Assembly (NCBI RefSeq): GCF_001653235.2
Contig: NC_035790.1
Span: 5,332,001 to 5,396,000, forward strand
Origin: Pochonia chlamydosporia 170
Taxonomy: Eukaryota > Ascomycota > Sordariomycetes > Hypocreales > Clavicipitaceae
DNA length: 64,000 bases
Direction of reading: 5' to 3'
In this document: positions 12,073 to 24,697 of the stretch, piece after piece
How the letters are laid out: every line of letters starts with the position of its first letter
How positions within the stretch are numbered: the stretch's first letter is position 1
Translations under genes and position numbers: made by a program
Notes under the pieces: generated by a model
What the model saw: only the letters and a program-made list of their open reading frames with translations
Told to the model about the DNA's origin: nothing
Databases searched by the model: none

Positions 12073-12882
12073 TGTGCCTGGCGTAAGGGACCACGTTTCG
12101 TAAAATTTGACAGAAACAAAATCAGGCAGGTATAAAATATATCAGAGGCTCGGTTGAAGATATTTGGACGGGTGTAATTAATACCCACACGATATAGGTC
12201 GTTTCTGCCACTTTGTGTCGTGTGCTCGAAGATACGAGTGAGAGGTCACTGGGGCGTTGTTTGGACTGCATATGCCCCCAACCGTTGGCAGGGCAACAGT
12301 CAGCTCCTCACGTGATGAACTGGTTGCAAAGCTCTCCGTGTGCCCCTGTTACAAGGGCTCGGCAGAGCTTACCGACGTTTTCCCGGAGTCAATTCTGTAC
12401 AACACCTCACCTTGTCCTCACTGCCTGACAGCTATACAACCCACCACCAAATCACCGCTCGACGTCGAAATCCGCTTCTGGTTGCATCAAGTACGGTCTC
12501 CTGTATTCTTCTGGCGACGATCACGATTGGTGAATTGCCGCCGAGCTTGCCCCCCCAAGCTCACTAATACACAGCATTCCTTCGCGACCTGTCTTGACCA
12601 TCAAACCTTCGGTGCTGCCACGAGTTGTTCGGTCCGACTGCAGCGACACTGATAATTCTGTCCGTCCTCTCCCAGGGTCGCGTCAGTCACGGTCGCACTC
12701 AAGTCTACCTCCTTGGCGTCCAGCAAACGAGCCTACAGAACGAAGCAACCCTCATGTAGGAACTCTCCTGAACGCTCCCTTCTTGCGAATATACCATCCC
12801 TCTACTCTGAGCCCACCTGCCTGCCAAAACTCTACAGGCAGGCGCTCCACAACCAAATCCCGACTGTCACCAGTATACCTCC
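12073..12882. promoter_or_regulatory. shared divergent promoter of imp2 and NOT1
   Basis: An 810-bp spacer separates the imp2 ATG (minus) from the NOT1 ATG (plus). A TATA-like TATAAAATAT lies at 12131-12140, about 60 bp from the imp2 ATG but reading in the NOT1 direction. The NOT1-proximal part is pyrimidine-rich on the plus strand, as expected of a fungal 5' leader. No specific factor sites are assigned. Confidence 0.6.
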
Positions 12883-15800
12883 ATGGTCCCTCCGCAAAGA
12901 ACGGGATCATTTTCACCAAACCCGGCCCAGAACCTTCAGACTGCAAGTAATCATTCCCCCCATCCGTCGCACGCTGGTGTCCTTAGTGCTGGCGCAAGCC
13001 CCAGCACCAGCAGTCCGACAGGGCCCAACTCCGTGACGAAGATCGTTGTCGCACAAGTCTACCTTTTACTTAGTACCATTAAGGAAGAAAAGGAGGATAC
13101 CGCCAAGTGGGATTCAAAGGGAGCTCAGCTACAAAAGCTCATCAATGAGAACGGTATGGAGGTTTTTTCAAAATATTTCACCCGGTTAGTTGCCGGCAAT
13201 GTCTCCCAGATATTCCCCAGCCTCAACCGACCGGTGACGGGTTCCGGCAATTACCACATCCTCGCGGCTGAAATGCGGAAAATCGCACACGAGCCAGACC
13301 AGGCCAGCAAAATAGCCGAGTCTGTCGAGAGTGGAACAGAGGACATATTCCGCGATTTCGATCTCTCGACATTCATGGAGCATTTCAAACTTGACGCTCT
13401 AGAGAAGTCGCTCCTGGCCCTGGCATTCAAGACGGGATCGCGGTCAGACCTGAAAACCAAAGGTGAGAATCACTTCAACCACCAGCGCGACAAATGTGTC
13501 GTTGGAATTGAGTTTACGCTAACGCGAACCCCTCCGTGGTACCTGCAACAGCCGATGCTATTTTGTCGACAAATTTTCCTACATTTCTGGACATTATTTC
13601 GCGTCCTGAAATTGAGGCACACTCGGACTTGTCTCCAGCCTTTGTCGCTCTGATCGTCGACCGGTTTTTACAGTACCACCCCCCCAGCTTCAACGCCTCC
13701 TCCCGACGTGACTTACAAAACTACATTTCCAAGAGATACCATAGCGTGGAACAGGCTCCTCCCTCCGAAGTTTTGGCAGCACTTGACATCGGTCGAGTTT
13801 TGGCTGACCGACCGGCGAATGCTCTCTCTAGATTTATCCAGAAGACGGGCCCCGAATTCACTCGGGATGAGGAGTCTTGTCTCGTATATTTGCAAAATCG
13901 GCCCAACAACGTGCAACTCAACTCTGAACAGGTTTCCGCTGCTCTCACATATACGACCCTCAGCCAATCCCCTGAACATGATCCATCCGTCCTCGTCTCC
14001 GCACTGCAGCGTGTCACTTCCAAATCCTTCGATTGGAATGAGGTGGTTTTGTTCTTCGACCAACCATCCGCACGGATTTCGTCCTCCCAATTCCTGCGGC
14101 TTTATATGGCTTTGCTACCGATAGCGAGAGACTCGAAATACAACTTCGACATCCAGAGGCTCTGGGGTGGTTCTTGGAGTGAACCAGAGGCACAGCTGTC
14201 CTTCGTTAGCGCGTACGCATCCTTGGGTCCCGATCAGTTGGATGCGACTACCATTCCTGGCTTGAGGAAGAGTATCACGATCGAAGACTATGCCAACTCT
14301 CCATCAAATGTTCAGGAGCGTGCGTTGGTAGCGGTCAAACATCCTTTGGTGTCTGTCGCTGCCCTTTCCGCCATATTCAATGTTGCACTGAATTCTGTCC
14401 ACGCGTCACAAAGCGTTGAAGCCAAGAGGCTGTTCCAGGAGGTCGTTGTTCCTAACTTGGATATTTTTCTTGTATCCGCACTGGAGGTTCCACGAGATAC
14501 CTGGGCTCCCATGGCCGTGGATACGTTAAACTCTCTATTCGAAAACTTCTTGCACAAACGGTCTCCCGAGTATGATTTCGTTTTGGACAGCTTGTGGAGG
14601 AAAGACAAGGATTGGGTGATTCAACGACTAATTGACGCTCATGCGGTCAAACCCGTGGACCTTCCCCTCATTTTTGAACACGCAGTTCGACATCATTGGC
14701 TAGATGTTCTTGTCTACCTTCCAAACGGCTTCGGTATTGATCTCGCTGCTTTCGCCCATGCAGAGAACTTCCTGGACTTGAATAATTGGGCCAGCTTCAA
14801 CGCAGAAAGAAGTGTGGAAATGTCCCGGACACTGGTACAGTTTCTTCTTATCAAGGCTGATTTAGAGATTCGGTACCAGCGTCCTGGCGATGGGCAACTG
14901 CAAGCAAAGCCAAGTACCAGTCTTCAAGTCCGTACGGTATCGGCTCTGTTGCAAATTCTGGAGGACTTTTTACCCAAGGCACCTGTGCAAGACCTTATCA
15001 TGGTCCAGCGCCTCTGCATCACGGCATATCCTCGATTGATCAATTACGGTGAAGGATATGATGACATTATTGACGCAAGTGGAAAAGACGGTAACAGTTT
15101 ACCGACAACCGCGAATGCCAAAATGGAAGACCATTACAAGAAGATGTATGGCGGTGAGGTCGAAGTGAAGACGATTGTGGACATTTTGGATCGGTACAAG
15201 CATTCTCGCGACCCCTTGGATCAGGATATTTTTGCTTGTATGATCCATGGCCTGTTCGATGAATATAACCACTACCAAGATTATCCCTTGGAGGCCTTGG
15301 CTACGACGGCAGTTCTTTTTGGCGGCATTATCTCACACAAGTTAATATCAGATCTGCCATTGAAGATTGGACTCGGTATGATATTGGAAGCTGTTAGAGA
15401 CCACGTTCCTGATAAGCCGATGTACAAGTTCGGCCTCCAAGCCCTGATTCAGCTATTTGTACGTTTCCGCGAGTGGCCAGGATTTTGCCGACAACTGCTG
15501 CAAATACCGGGTCTGCAGGGTACCGATGCCTTCAAGAGGGCTGAGGAGAGTGTACAAGATCACGAAGAGGAACTTTCCCGCTCTCGTAACGGCACCGGTA
15601 CCCCCCTAGCGATGGCGTTCAACACCGATACTTTCACCAATGGCGGATCCGAAGACCAACCCGGTGTCGACACGCAAGCACCCGCATTTACGGCCGTCAA
15701 TATCGATCCGATTCCCCGAGATGCCGAGTTTGAAGAGCCCGGTGAGGAAGAGCAGGGCAAGATTCAATTCGTCTTGAACAACATTACCGAAGGAACTATT

Positions 15801-18800
15801 CAGTCTATGCGGAACGAATTGAGAGAAATGCTGGAACGCAAGCATCAGCAATGGTTTGCAAGCCACCTTGTGGAAGAACGTGCTAAAATGCAGCCGAATT
15901 ACCACCACGTTTATCTCGAGCTTGTCACTCTTTTACAGGACAAGGCGCTCTGGGACGAGGTCCTGCGGGAAACATATGTTAGCGTCTCGCGAATGCTGAA
16001 TTCCGAGGCAACGATGCAAAATTCGACCGACCGAACGCACCTCAAAAACCTTGGTGGTTGGCTAGGCTTGTTGACTCTTGCTAGAGATCGTCCAATCCGT
16101 CATAGGAATATTGCATTCAAGCAGCTGCTCATCGAAGCTCACGACACCAAGAGACTCATCATCGTCATCCCTTTCGTGTGCAAAGTTTTGACCCAGGGTG
16201 CCACGTCCGCTGTCTTCCGACCCCCTAATCCCTGGCTCATGGATATCATTCACCTGTTGATTGAATTGTATCACCACGCAGAGTTGAAGCTGAACCTCAA
16301 ATTCGAGATCGAAGTCCTCTGCAAAGGGTTGAATCTTGACCACAAGAGCATTGAACCATCTGGCGAGATTCTGAACCGACCTGCTTTGGAGGAGACAGCG
16401 GAACTTCTAGCTCCAGAGCAGTTGGAGGCCTTCGACAATTTGTCTTTGAACGGACTCGGATCTGCTGTTGGCGGCACCATCTCGACACAGGCCGTGGCCG
16501 CTACTATTCCGGACCTTGGACCCCTGATCATAATACCTCCTACCAACGAGATGGTTATCAGCACAACTCGCCTGCACGAAATTGTGAGAAATGCCATGAC
16601 GCGTGCACTACAAGATATCATCCAACCTGTTGTGGATAGGTCTGTGACCATTGCAGCCATTTCGACTGCACAAATGGTCCGGAAGGACTTTGTGGCTGAG
16701 CCTGATGAGAATCGCATGCGTGCGTCTGCGATAAGCATGGTAAAGGCAACCGCCGGCGGATTAGCTTTGGTGACTTCCAAAGAACCCCTAAGAGCCAACC
16801 TGACCAACCACATGCGAAACTTCGCGAACGACTTGCCATCCGGGCTTCCTGAAGGCACCATCATCATGTGTGTGAACTCCAATTTGGACCTTGCACTTAG
16901 CATTATCGAGAAACAAGCAGAGGAGCGAGCTGTTCCGGAAATTGAGGACATGATTGAGCCAGATCTCGAGGCCAGAAGACGCCATCGCATGCAACACCCC
17001 AATGAACCCTTCTTTGCAGCTACTGTGAACCGTTGGGCCATGACGATTCCAAACCCATTTAAGCTGTCTCCCACCTCCAATGGTCTCAACCCGGAACAAA
17101 TGGCTATTTACGAAGACTTCGCCAGGCAGTCTCGAACCACACCAGCCACGGCACCATCACACGCAGCGTCGGCTTCAGATGCCACACGATCTCTGGCGAA
17201 CGAAGTGCTTCAAGAGCCGTACCCCAACATTCCGAACATTCCCACCCCTGCTGAAACTCCTTCAATCCAGCATCTGGGCACACAAATGCAGCCCTACGCA
17301 CCGGTGCAGAGCGCTGCTGCCAATTCTATCCCCAGTGGGCGCAATGCTGGCTTCCATCAAATGGACGTCAGAGGCCTGGCCGATAAAGTAAACAGACTAC
17401 TACAAGAACTGTTGCGTGTCGCTGGTGAGGCTCGGGAGGATCACTTTCTAGATCTGCCTAGACCACACATTGTCCTAGATGTAGTGGATGCCCTTGTTCA
17501 GTTGATTATCAAGACCTCACAGAACTCAGAAGAGTTTGCTATCTATGCGGCTGAGCAGATTAGCGCTCTTATTTTCCAACAAGTTGAGGATAACTTGACC
17601 CTGGAAAGCTTGGTACATGTGCTGGAAACTCTTCGGAAAATATCTGGCCACGCTCTGAACAGCCGTGTTCGCGCTCTTTTCAGCCAGCAACCTGGGTCAA
17701 ATTTCTTGAACCTGCCTCTACTTGCGGCCCTCATCCGGACCGACTTGCTTGACTGGAGAAGTATTGACCTGGCAATGTCCAAGGCCATTGAAGCCCGTAA
17801 GGATGGATCGCTTGAATTCCTTGAACACATGCTTGACCTCGCGTTATTGAACAATCGCCCAATCGCACTGTACGCAGACTTTGTTCGAACTCTGGAGACC
17901 GCTTGGGCGTGGATCTCGGAAGAACCCAACAGTGTTGCTGGGCAGAGACTGAAGACGAAACTGATGGGTTCAGGGCTGCCTCAACCTTCCCGCGGACCGA
18001 CAGATGCAGACAGCCAGGGAGCTGGTTTCCGGCAAGACCAGATGGAATACGTCTTTGAGGAATGGGTCCATCTTTGGAACAACCAGAACGCTCTTGACAA
18101 ATCCACCACCGTGTTCATTCAGCAGCTGCAAGCGAAGCAAGTCATACGGGATAAAGAAGACTTTTTCCTCTTTGTACGAACCGCAATCGATTTGTCCGTT
18201 GATCGATTCGAGCACATTCTCCACGCCGGTGTTATAAGCGATGCTTATGTCATGGTTGATGCCTTGGCTAAACTTATCAGCATGTTTATCAGCATGCATG
18301 AGGACTCATCCACGTCCCGTGCTTCATTCCTCGACTCTGTTTTGGTGTTGATTACCCTGGTAATCAATCATCATCATGTCAAGAGAGGCGAGCAATTGAA
18401 CCAGAGAGTCTTCTTCCGTTTGCTGTCAATGTTGCTGCATGAAGTACACAACAGCTCTGAAAGTCTTTCAGACGAAGAGCAGCGCAATATGATGCTGAAA
18501 TTTGCAGCCAGATTCTACGATTTGGGTCCGCTGCGGCTCCCTGGTTTCACTTTTGGATGGCTCTCGCTCATTCAACATCGGGTTTTCCTCCCCGTCGTGC
18601 TGCAAATGCCCGACAATGCCGGATGGAGACTTTACGCCAAACTTTTGGTTCAGCTTCTCGACTGCCTCAGTGAGCAGCTCAAGGCTTTTAACATTATGAC
18701 AGTGTCCAAAGAGGTCTACAGGGCGACTCTCAAACTACTTGTTGTCCTGCAGCACGATTTTCCGGACTTCGTAGCTGGCAATCATGTGAGACTTTGCGCT

Positions 18801-19611
18801 AGCATTCCTCCCCATTGCACCCAGTTACTCAACGCAGTGCTGTCAGCAAATCCTCAGCAGGGATATACCAAATTAGCGGACGGCAAGGAGGATATCAAGA
18901 CCTACCCGGGGCTGATAGAGGAAGCCAGGGCAATGCTGCAGGAAGGTGGCCTGTTGGACTTGGTGGACCAAACACTTCAGAACGGCCCTTCAGAGGACGT
19001 TGTCGCACAGCTTGCTCATGCCATGACGCAGAGCAAGCCGCGGGAGACTGCCTACGGACACATTGCTGTTGCAGCCAACCCACACGTCATTGGCTCCATT
19101 GTTATTTACATTGGCAACCAGGCTGCTGAACGGCTGTCGCAAAGCTCGGCATCAATCACGGTGACTGGCAGCGAACCAGAGGTGTCGACTTTGTCGCTCC
19201 TTATTCATGAACTGGCACCAGAGGCTAGATATTACTTGATTGCCAGCATGGTGAACCAACTACGATTCCCGAACAGCTTGACAGACTTCTTTAGCCAGGT
19301 CCTCCTCTACATTTTTGGAAAGGATCTAAATGACCCTGAAGAGTCTGATATTCGCCAAGAAATCACTCGAGTGTTTCTGGAACGCCTGGTCGGGTACTGG
19401 CCTCAGCCGTGGGGTCTCATGCGGACCGTCTTGGAGCTTGTGAAGAACGACAAGTACATGTTTTTTGACCTTCCGTTCATCAAATCAACCCCAGAGGTAA
19501 GTCTAGAGCTTTATCGCTCACTGAACGCGAGGATCATTGACGAGAGAAAAACTAACAAACTCATCACTGTAGGTTGCTGAGAGGTTCGCTGCCGTTCTTC
19601 AAAGAGCTTAA
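12883..19611 (+). CDS. NOT1: CCR4-NOT complex scaffold subunit 1
   Basis: Exons are 12883-13462, 13552-19496 and 19573-19611, with introns 13463-13551 (89 bp) and 19497-19572 (76 bp). They total 6564 nt, or 2187 aa, the size expected of fungal Not1. NOT1 is the scaffold of the CCR4-NOT deadenylase, which shortens poly(A) tails and represses transcripts. An N-terminal P/S-rich stretch precedes HEAT-like repeats. The CAF1-binding MIF4G region is at about residues 924-1122 (TEGTIQSMRNELREMLERKH ... LGGWLGLLTLARDRPI ... GLNLD). The CNOT9-binding DUF3819 region is at about 1190-1330 (AMTRALQDIIQPVVDRSVTI, ISMVKATAGGLALV). The Not1 C-terminal NOT-module anchor is at about 1830-2165 (LPGFTFGWLSLIQHR, PLRL, LHDFPDF). 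The last exon encodes only VAERFAAVLQRA and the stop. The start is the first ATG of the open frame; the N-terminal ~50 residues are poorly conserved in the family. Confidence 0.96.
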
Positions 19612-20161
19612 GTAGAGTCACTCAATACCATACGTGGTTGCGGAGTCGATGCAGAAATGACTTGCAACAAAGAGCAGCCGCAAAGCGCTCAATCAACCAG
19701 CTACGCGCGCCGTAAAAAGTCAACCGGCGCAAAAATTGAACAAGCAAAACATACCGTGTCTATACTATGACTAATTCGACGGGAATAACAACAAGAACAA
19801 TAACAACGATAACAACTGCAAACATGACTTGGGAATAGATGTGACGCTCCGCCAACAGGCAAACAATCTGTCGTTATTTTGGGGGAAATAACGACTATTG
19901 TTGCTCACGAGCATGGAGCGCGCTGTAATACCTGTATTAATGTACGATAGATGAGTGTCTACTATGATGTGAGGAGGTCAAATATCACGGCGTATCATTT
20001 TTCTGGTCAAAAAACAGCATGCGGCGCGGGAGTTGGCTTTGGGGGGAGGTTGTTTCCTGTGGAAGAGGTAACACGGAGTAAACAGACAGAAATGCACATA
20101 TTTGAATTTTGAATGTTTTGCCTTTGTATCGAAAGAGTTCAGTTCTGGTGTCTTCTGGTGT
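19612..20161. other. convergent 3' spacer NOT1 / PhzF-like
   Basis: This 550-bp tail-to-tail spacer contains an imperfect AACAA-rich run (about 19785-19825). Both 3' untranslated regions and terminators should lie here. I identified no defined element. Confidence 0.5.
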
Positions 20162-21097
20162 CTACAATGTGACATATCCACGCATGACCTGAACAGCCGT
20201 ACCAGCCAGCTGAACATTGTCGATCTTGTTGTCCTTGACCTCCACCTCGACAACAATGTTGCTCTCCTTGCCCATTTCAACACCCTGCGTAATCTCGTAT
20301 CGCCGTTTAGGAGTAGTCTGCTTGTCTCCCTGGATGCTCAGATAACTGCTCAAGCAGCACGCCGCCGATCCCGTAGCCGGATCTTCAAACGAATGCTCCA
20401 TCATTCTCGTACGAATCACATCAACCGGCAATCCATTCTCGTCCTTCTCTTCCGTCTTAACGTAGTAATACCTCGCAATCAAGCCCTTCCTCCACCCATC
20501 ATCTAGCAGTTCCTCTGGCGGGAACTCAACGCCCGTAAGCTGCACCTTTGCGAGTTGCTCCAAGCTACTCAACTCGACCAACAGGAACGAAACTCCATTC
20601 ACGATACTCACCACCGGGGCATCAAGCTCGAGTTGCCGGATCTCATTGTCGGGCTGCAGTTTCTCCACGGAGTAAAGCTTAGAGGGCGATAGATCTCTCG
20701 TCTTTTTGGCGTGGACGTGTAAATCATGGGGGATGTTGGCTTGGACGAACCGCTCGCCTGTTTGCTTTAACGGGATGGGACCGGCTTTGGTGACGAGCGT
20801 GGTTACGCCTTGGGGGAGGAGAGAGACGGCGGTCCCGACGGTTGGGTGACCCGCAAAGGGGATTTCGTCAAAGGTGAGGAAGATGTCGATGTTGCGGGTT
20901 TTATTGGTTTCCGGGTCGGCGACGTCGTGGATGAAGACGGTTTCAGAGAGGTTGAATTCCCGGGCGATGGCTTGCTTTTGCTCTTGCGTCGGAGGGGGGT
21001 TGAGGGTTGGGGGGATTGTGACGACGGCGAGGGGATTGCCGCGGTAGGGGGTTGTTGTGAAGACGTCGAGGGTGACGAAGGGGAGTTCAGTGGGCAT
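20162..21097 (-). CDS. PhzF-family isomerase-like protein
   Basis: Single exon, 311 aa from the ATG at 21097 (MPTELPFVTLDVFTTTP). PhzF-fold proteins are two-lobed epimerase-like enzymes; the bacterial PhzF isomerises an intermediate of phenazine synthesis, while most fungal members have unknown substrates. Visible signatures are DVFTTTPYRGNPLAVV at the N-terminus, NLSETVFI with the catalytic glutamate (about residue 46), PFAGHPTVGTA, and a C-terminal RTRMMEHSFEDPATGSAACCL. There is no phenazine pathway nearby, so a general metabolic role is more likely. The frame stays open upstream of the ATG for 74 more codons, to 21319, without another ATG; see findings. Confidence 0.93.
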   Translation of the reverse strand: MPTELPFVTLDVFTTTPYRGNPLAVVTIPPTLNPPPTQEQKQAIAREFNLSETVFIHDVADPETNKTRNIDIFLTFDEIPFAGHPTVGTAVSLLPQGVTTLVTKAGPIPLKQTGERFVQANIPHDLHVHAKKTRDLSPSKLYSVEKLQPDNEIRQLELDAPVVSIVNGVSFLLVELSSLEQLAKVQLTGVEFPPEELLDDGWRKGLIARYYYVKTEEKDENGLPVDVIRTRMMEHSFEDPATGSAACCLSSYLSIQGDKQTTPKRRYEITQGVEMGKESNIVVEVEVKDNKIDNVQLAGTAVQVMRGYVTL

Positions 21098-24000
21098 TTT
21101 GGAGTTGAAGTTGGGTGATGGTGTAAGTGAGGTTGTGGTGATGTGAAAGGGTGAGATGTGAAGGTTGCGGGCCGGGGAGAGGTGGTTGCGGAATATGCGA
21201 GTATTACAATACGTGAATAATGGGGAGGATGTCTTTAAGAGTTGCTTAAACTTTCGGGTTGAAGCGGTTAAGGAGATGTTAAAGGTTGCGATTACGGATG
21301 TTGTTGCAGGTTGAGTCAACCGACGTCTTCACTTCGGTGATGCTCGGCCGCTCATGCATTATCTAGAGTCACCTTTCACGCACCACAACTCACTCACTTG
21401 CAGTGGTTGTCAATTAACCGGAGTTAGCCGGCGCAATGGATCATCGTGGAAGAAGCTTTGGGTTACAAATCCCCTCTTTCATCTTCAGCCTCCAGCCCCT
21501 CTTTGTACTTCTAGAATACCCATTGCTAGGCATGCCCATTGGCTAATCTGTCAACCATTCATACAAGACCCAGCATAAAGGCGTTTTGCAAGTCAACCGC
21601 AAGGCGTGATGGATACCAGCGGCGATAAGTTGCTTGTCGATAAGTTGATAAGGCTTGGTGAGCGTTGGCTTGTGCATCGTCATCATCTGCGGTGGATGAG
21701 CGGATCCAGTAGTGACAACCGAGCTTCTCGGCATTGCCAACCCAAAATCCAACAAAGAGCGAAATGAGCTCTTGGAGAAAATGTTCCACAACCACGAGAT
21801 ATACCGGAAGACCCCGTCAGACAATGTGATCGTGGGACCACATTCGATGGGTCTGTGGCCCACTTCCGCCGAGACCCTTCATATTCATATTTTTTTTTCT
21901 CTCCGCTTCAAAAGGCACTAGAAGCTCGAACCTGGGTGACTGATGTAATATGAGGCACTTTCTTGGTCACCCCATTGTGAGGTAACTGAAATGAGCACGA
22001 GCAAATGGAGCCGGCCGGGTGAGGCGAATGCACCCCAGTCTCGAACCGAAACTATGGAACAGGAGAAACTTGGGAGTTGACGTCCTGGAAGCACACAGTC
22101 CGGAGTCTGTTTTCCTGACACATGGAAGGGATCGAAGATCGAGTCTGCAAGTCTGGTTGCATTGAGTTTCTAATCGTGATGGGCTGGTCCTGTTCGATGA
22201 TGTCAACGGCCTTGGCCAGTTGCTCCTCTTTTGATCGAAACTCTCCGGGCTACCACAATGGGCAAATCCCTACTCTCTAGGGTAGGAGGTGTGATTTGCG
22301 AGTGCCCACCGAGTGTGATTGGGGAGACCATGTTGACCATGCTGTGAGGTCACGACTCGTGTGGCTTCGAGCCAAGACCCGAGAAGGAAAAAAATATGAA
22401 ATAGGGGTTATACAAAGATGGGGCGGTTATCGTTTGGCGGACGATTGGCGAGACGCAATTGACTTTGTGGCATGCTGTACTTGTTTGCATAGGACGGGAG
22501 CTACGGCAAGTCTGATGAATCGAGACTTTGAGAAAAGGAATACTCAGCTTGCCGCGAGCTGATGCCCTTGTGCAGCACCGCCGCCTATCAGCTTGTCCAT
22601 GACAGCAGTTGACGAGAGTGATGCGGCCTTTTGTCAACTGCAGAAGCAAATGCAAGTAAAGCCGTCCCCGGTCTATTGTTCACGCCAACTTGCCCCTTTG
22701 TGCGAGACTGTGTCAAGCATCAACATTACACCCGGGTGACGCCGCAGTTGCCGTACGACATAGGGCCGGGGGTGATATCCGGTTGGCGACTAGCAATCGC
22801 ATCGAGCCACTGAGCTTCCATGGTGAGATGCTGCAACACACGAGGCCAGCCAGCCGACCGAAAAAGCCAGTCGAGGCCAGACGAGGCTCTTGAAACGGAC
22901 TCCGTGCCCCTGCCTTGCCTCAGCCGCATATCCCTTCCAAAGACGCCGCACTAATTACCCCGGGTGGTTTGGTCCCTTTCCCTTTGGGCGGTGAGCGACC
23001 TGCAGCACAACTTGATTTATCAATTGACGATTTTTTTTTGTTTCGAGCTCTGCCATGGCTCGGAGATGCATGGCTTTGCAACCATGACCACCATCGGTCA
23101 AGGTACCCACAATGCAACCAACTGACGGCATGAGTCGACTATCGTCCATTGTGACATATAACGTGGCTTATGGCGGCGACTAATTGGCAGAATAGAAGCC
23201 CCCTTCGCTGAGCTCTTGATGGCGCAGGTGAAGAGGATGCCACATGCTCGGAAGGTTTTGTTGGAGAAGCAACCAGCCCATCTTCAAAGAAATAGTTGAC
23301 ACCAATGTTCGGAGTAAGCCCCTCGCTGTGTGGGAATGGTTGTTGAAGGTTTGTCGGCCAAAACATGACTAGCTTGCCCTCGCCCTTGACTGTCTTGTCG
23401 TGTCTCCCTGGCGACATATGTTACCACCACCATCATGCAAAGGGCAAGACAGTCGGTACTGTAGATAAAGTATCGGGTCGACTGCAGACAATGTATGCAT
23501 CCGTACCTAGCAATCAAGGCGATTAAAATCGTGTAAGTGGCGGTAGGAGTAACCAAAAAAAGAATACCGCAAGGAAATGATTGAATCATGACGAGGGGAC
23601 GCACGGTCAGTGTTTCTGTTTCTGCTCTTGCCTCGATTGACCGCCTTCCAGGGACCAGGCTGTGAGCTTGATGCGGTGACAGTGACGGGCAGCCAGCAGT
23701 CGCTCCTACCGTTTCTTGCTGCATTTGCGTCAAAGAACGAGTGAAACAAGCAAACATGCCTGCAGGTCCAACCCACTCGCGCCTTCCCCCAAACACTCGA
23801 CGCAGTGGTCCATTGCGAAGATAGTCCAAAGGCAATTGCAAACATACTTGCAGATAGAGTACTGCACAGTACAGAACAGTGCAGCACCATACTCTAGCCA
23901 GCCATACAAGCATCATCAGTAACAACAATTGGGAGGCAAAAGTCGTCGAGGCAAAAAAAGACACACCAGGCTGGCACTGAGACTGGCAGGCAAGCAAGCA

Positions 24001-24697
24001 GGGTCCCGCGTCCCGCTTGGAATGCGCCTCCCTGTTCAACCCAAACTGGGTTGAATGGGTCTATTCAGACTCATCGTGAAAGGCCACTGGTCAGTTCGGG
24101 CCCATTTTTTGGGCCGACTAGCGTTGACTTGATGCTGCATCGATGGCTGCTGCCCCACTGACGTTTAGCGGCCCCACTTCGGCAAGCTTGCATCCAGCTG
24201 CCAGCCAATAGGATGTTAGGGGAAAGAAAAAAAAAAGTTCAAGCTCTCGTGCTTGCTGCCTTTTCCCAGCCAACGCTAGAAAATCGCCTGAGGCTGTCTT
24301 CGCCTCCCGTCCCAAGTGTCCCAAGTGTCCCAAGTGTCCCAATCCTCACCAGACTTGACTTGGTCCCCCCCAATCCCCCGTCCTGGCCGACCGGTTCGAA
24401 TCCCCTCCCTTTGTCCTTGTACCAATATTGTAGAACGCCATCTTATCTTTTCTTTCTTCCATCCCATTTCGCCTTGCGCCAGGGAAGCCGTTCTGTGTTT
24501 TGTGTCGTCGTAGGAAAAGTACATCACTCCTCCTCTGGCCTCGACGTCCTCCCCTTATGCGAAACACTGACTGATAGAGTCGACTCGCTCGCCCGTCAGC
24601 CTCGTCTCGTGGCGTATTCATATAACAACAATCTCCTTTGCCGGTTGGCTTTCCCTCCTCCTGCCGTATTACTCCCCGCCGCGCAAACAATTTAAGA
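21098..24697. other. 3.6-kb divergent gene-free region
   Basis: This lies between the PhzF-like gene (minus) and the GDS1-type gene (plus). Many open frames occur on both strands (for example 24039-23284 minus, 23417-23139 minus, 22296-22562 plus), but none has a recognisable domain, consistent composition or good splice context. The last 400 bp form a CT-rich leader to the GDS1-type gene with a 9-bp tandem repeat. I see no supportable gene. Confidence 0.5.
24309..24343 (+). repeat. GTCCCAAGT tandem repeat, almost 4 copies
   Basis: Three exact 9-bp units and a partial fourth (GTCCCAA) lie about 355-390 bp upstream of the GDS1-type start codon, inside its probable 5' leader or core promoter. 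Such repeats are slippage-prone; no factor is assigned. Confidence 0.88.

Noticed and set aside
16271..17089. 272-codon minus-strand frame inside NOT1
   Set aside because: Antisense to conserved NOT1 sequence, with no recognisable domain.
20162..21097. Phenazine or other secondary-metabolite cluster suggested by the PhzF-like protein
   Set aside because: Neighbours are NOT1 and a GDS1-type gene; no synthase, tailoring enzymes or pathway regulator are nearby.
23284..24039. 251-codon minus-strand frame in the PhzF-like/GDS1-type spacer
   Set aside because: Cysteine- and serine-rich irregular composition, no domain; likely chance in a GC-balanced spacer.
24361..24420. Possible tRNA from the GGTTCGAATCC match
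   Set aside because: No A-box, no T-stem pairing and no acceptor stem around it.
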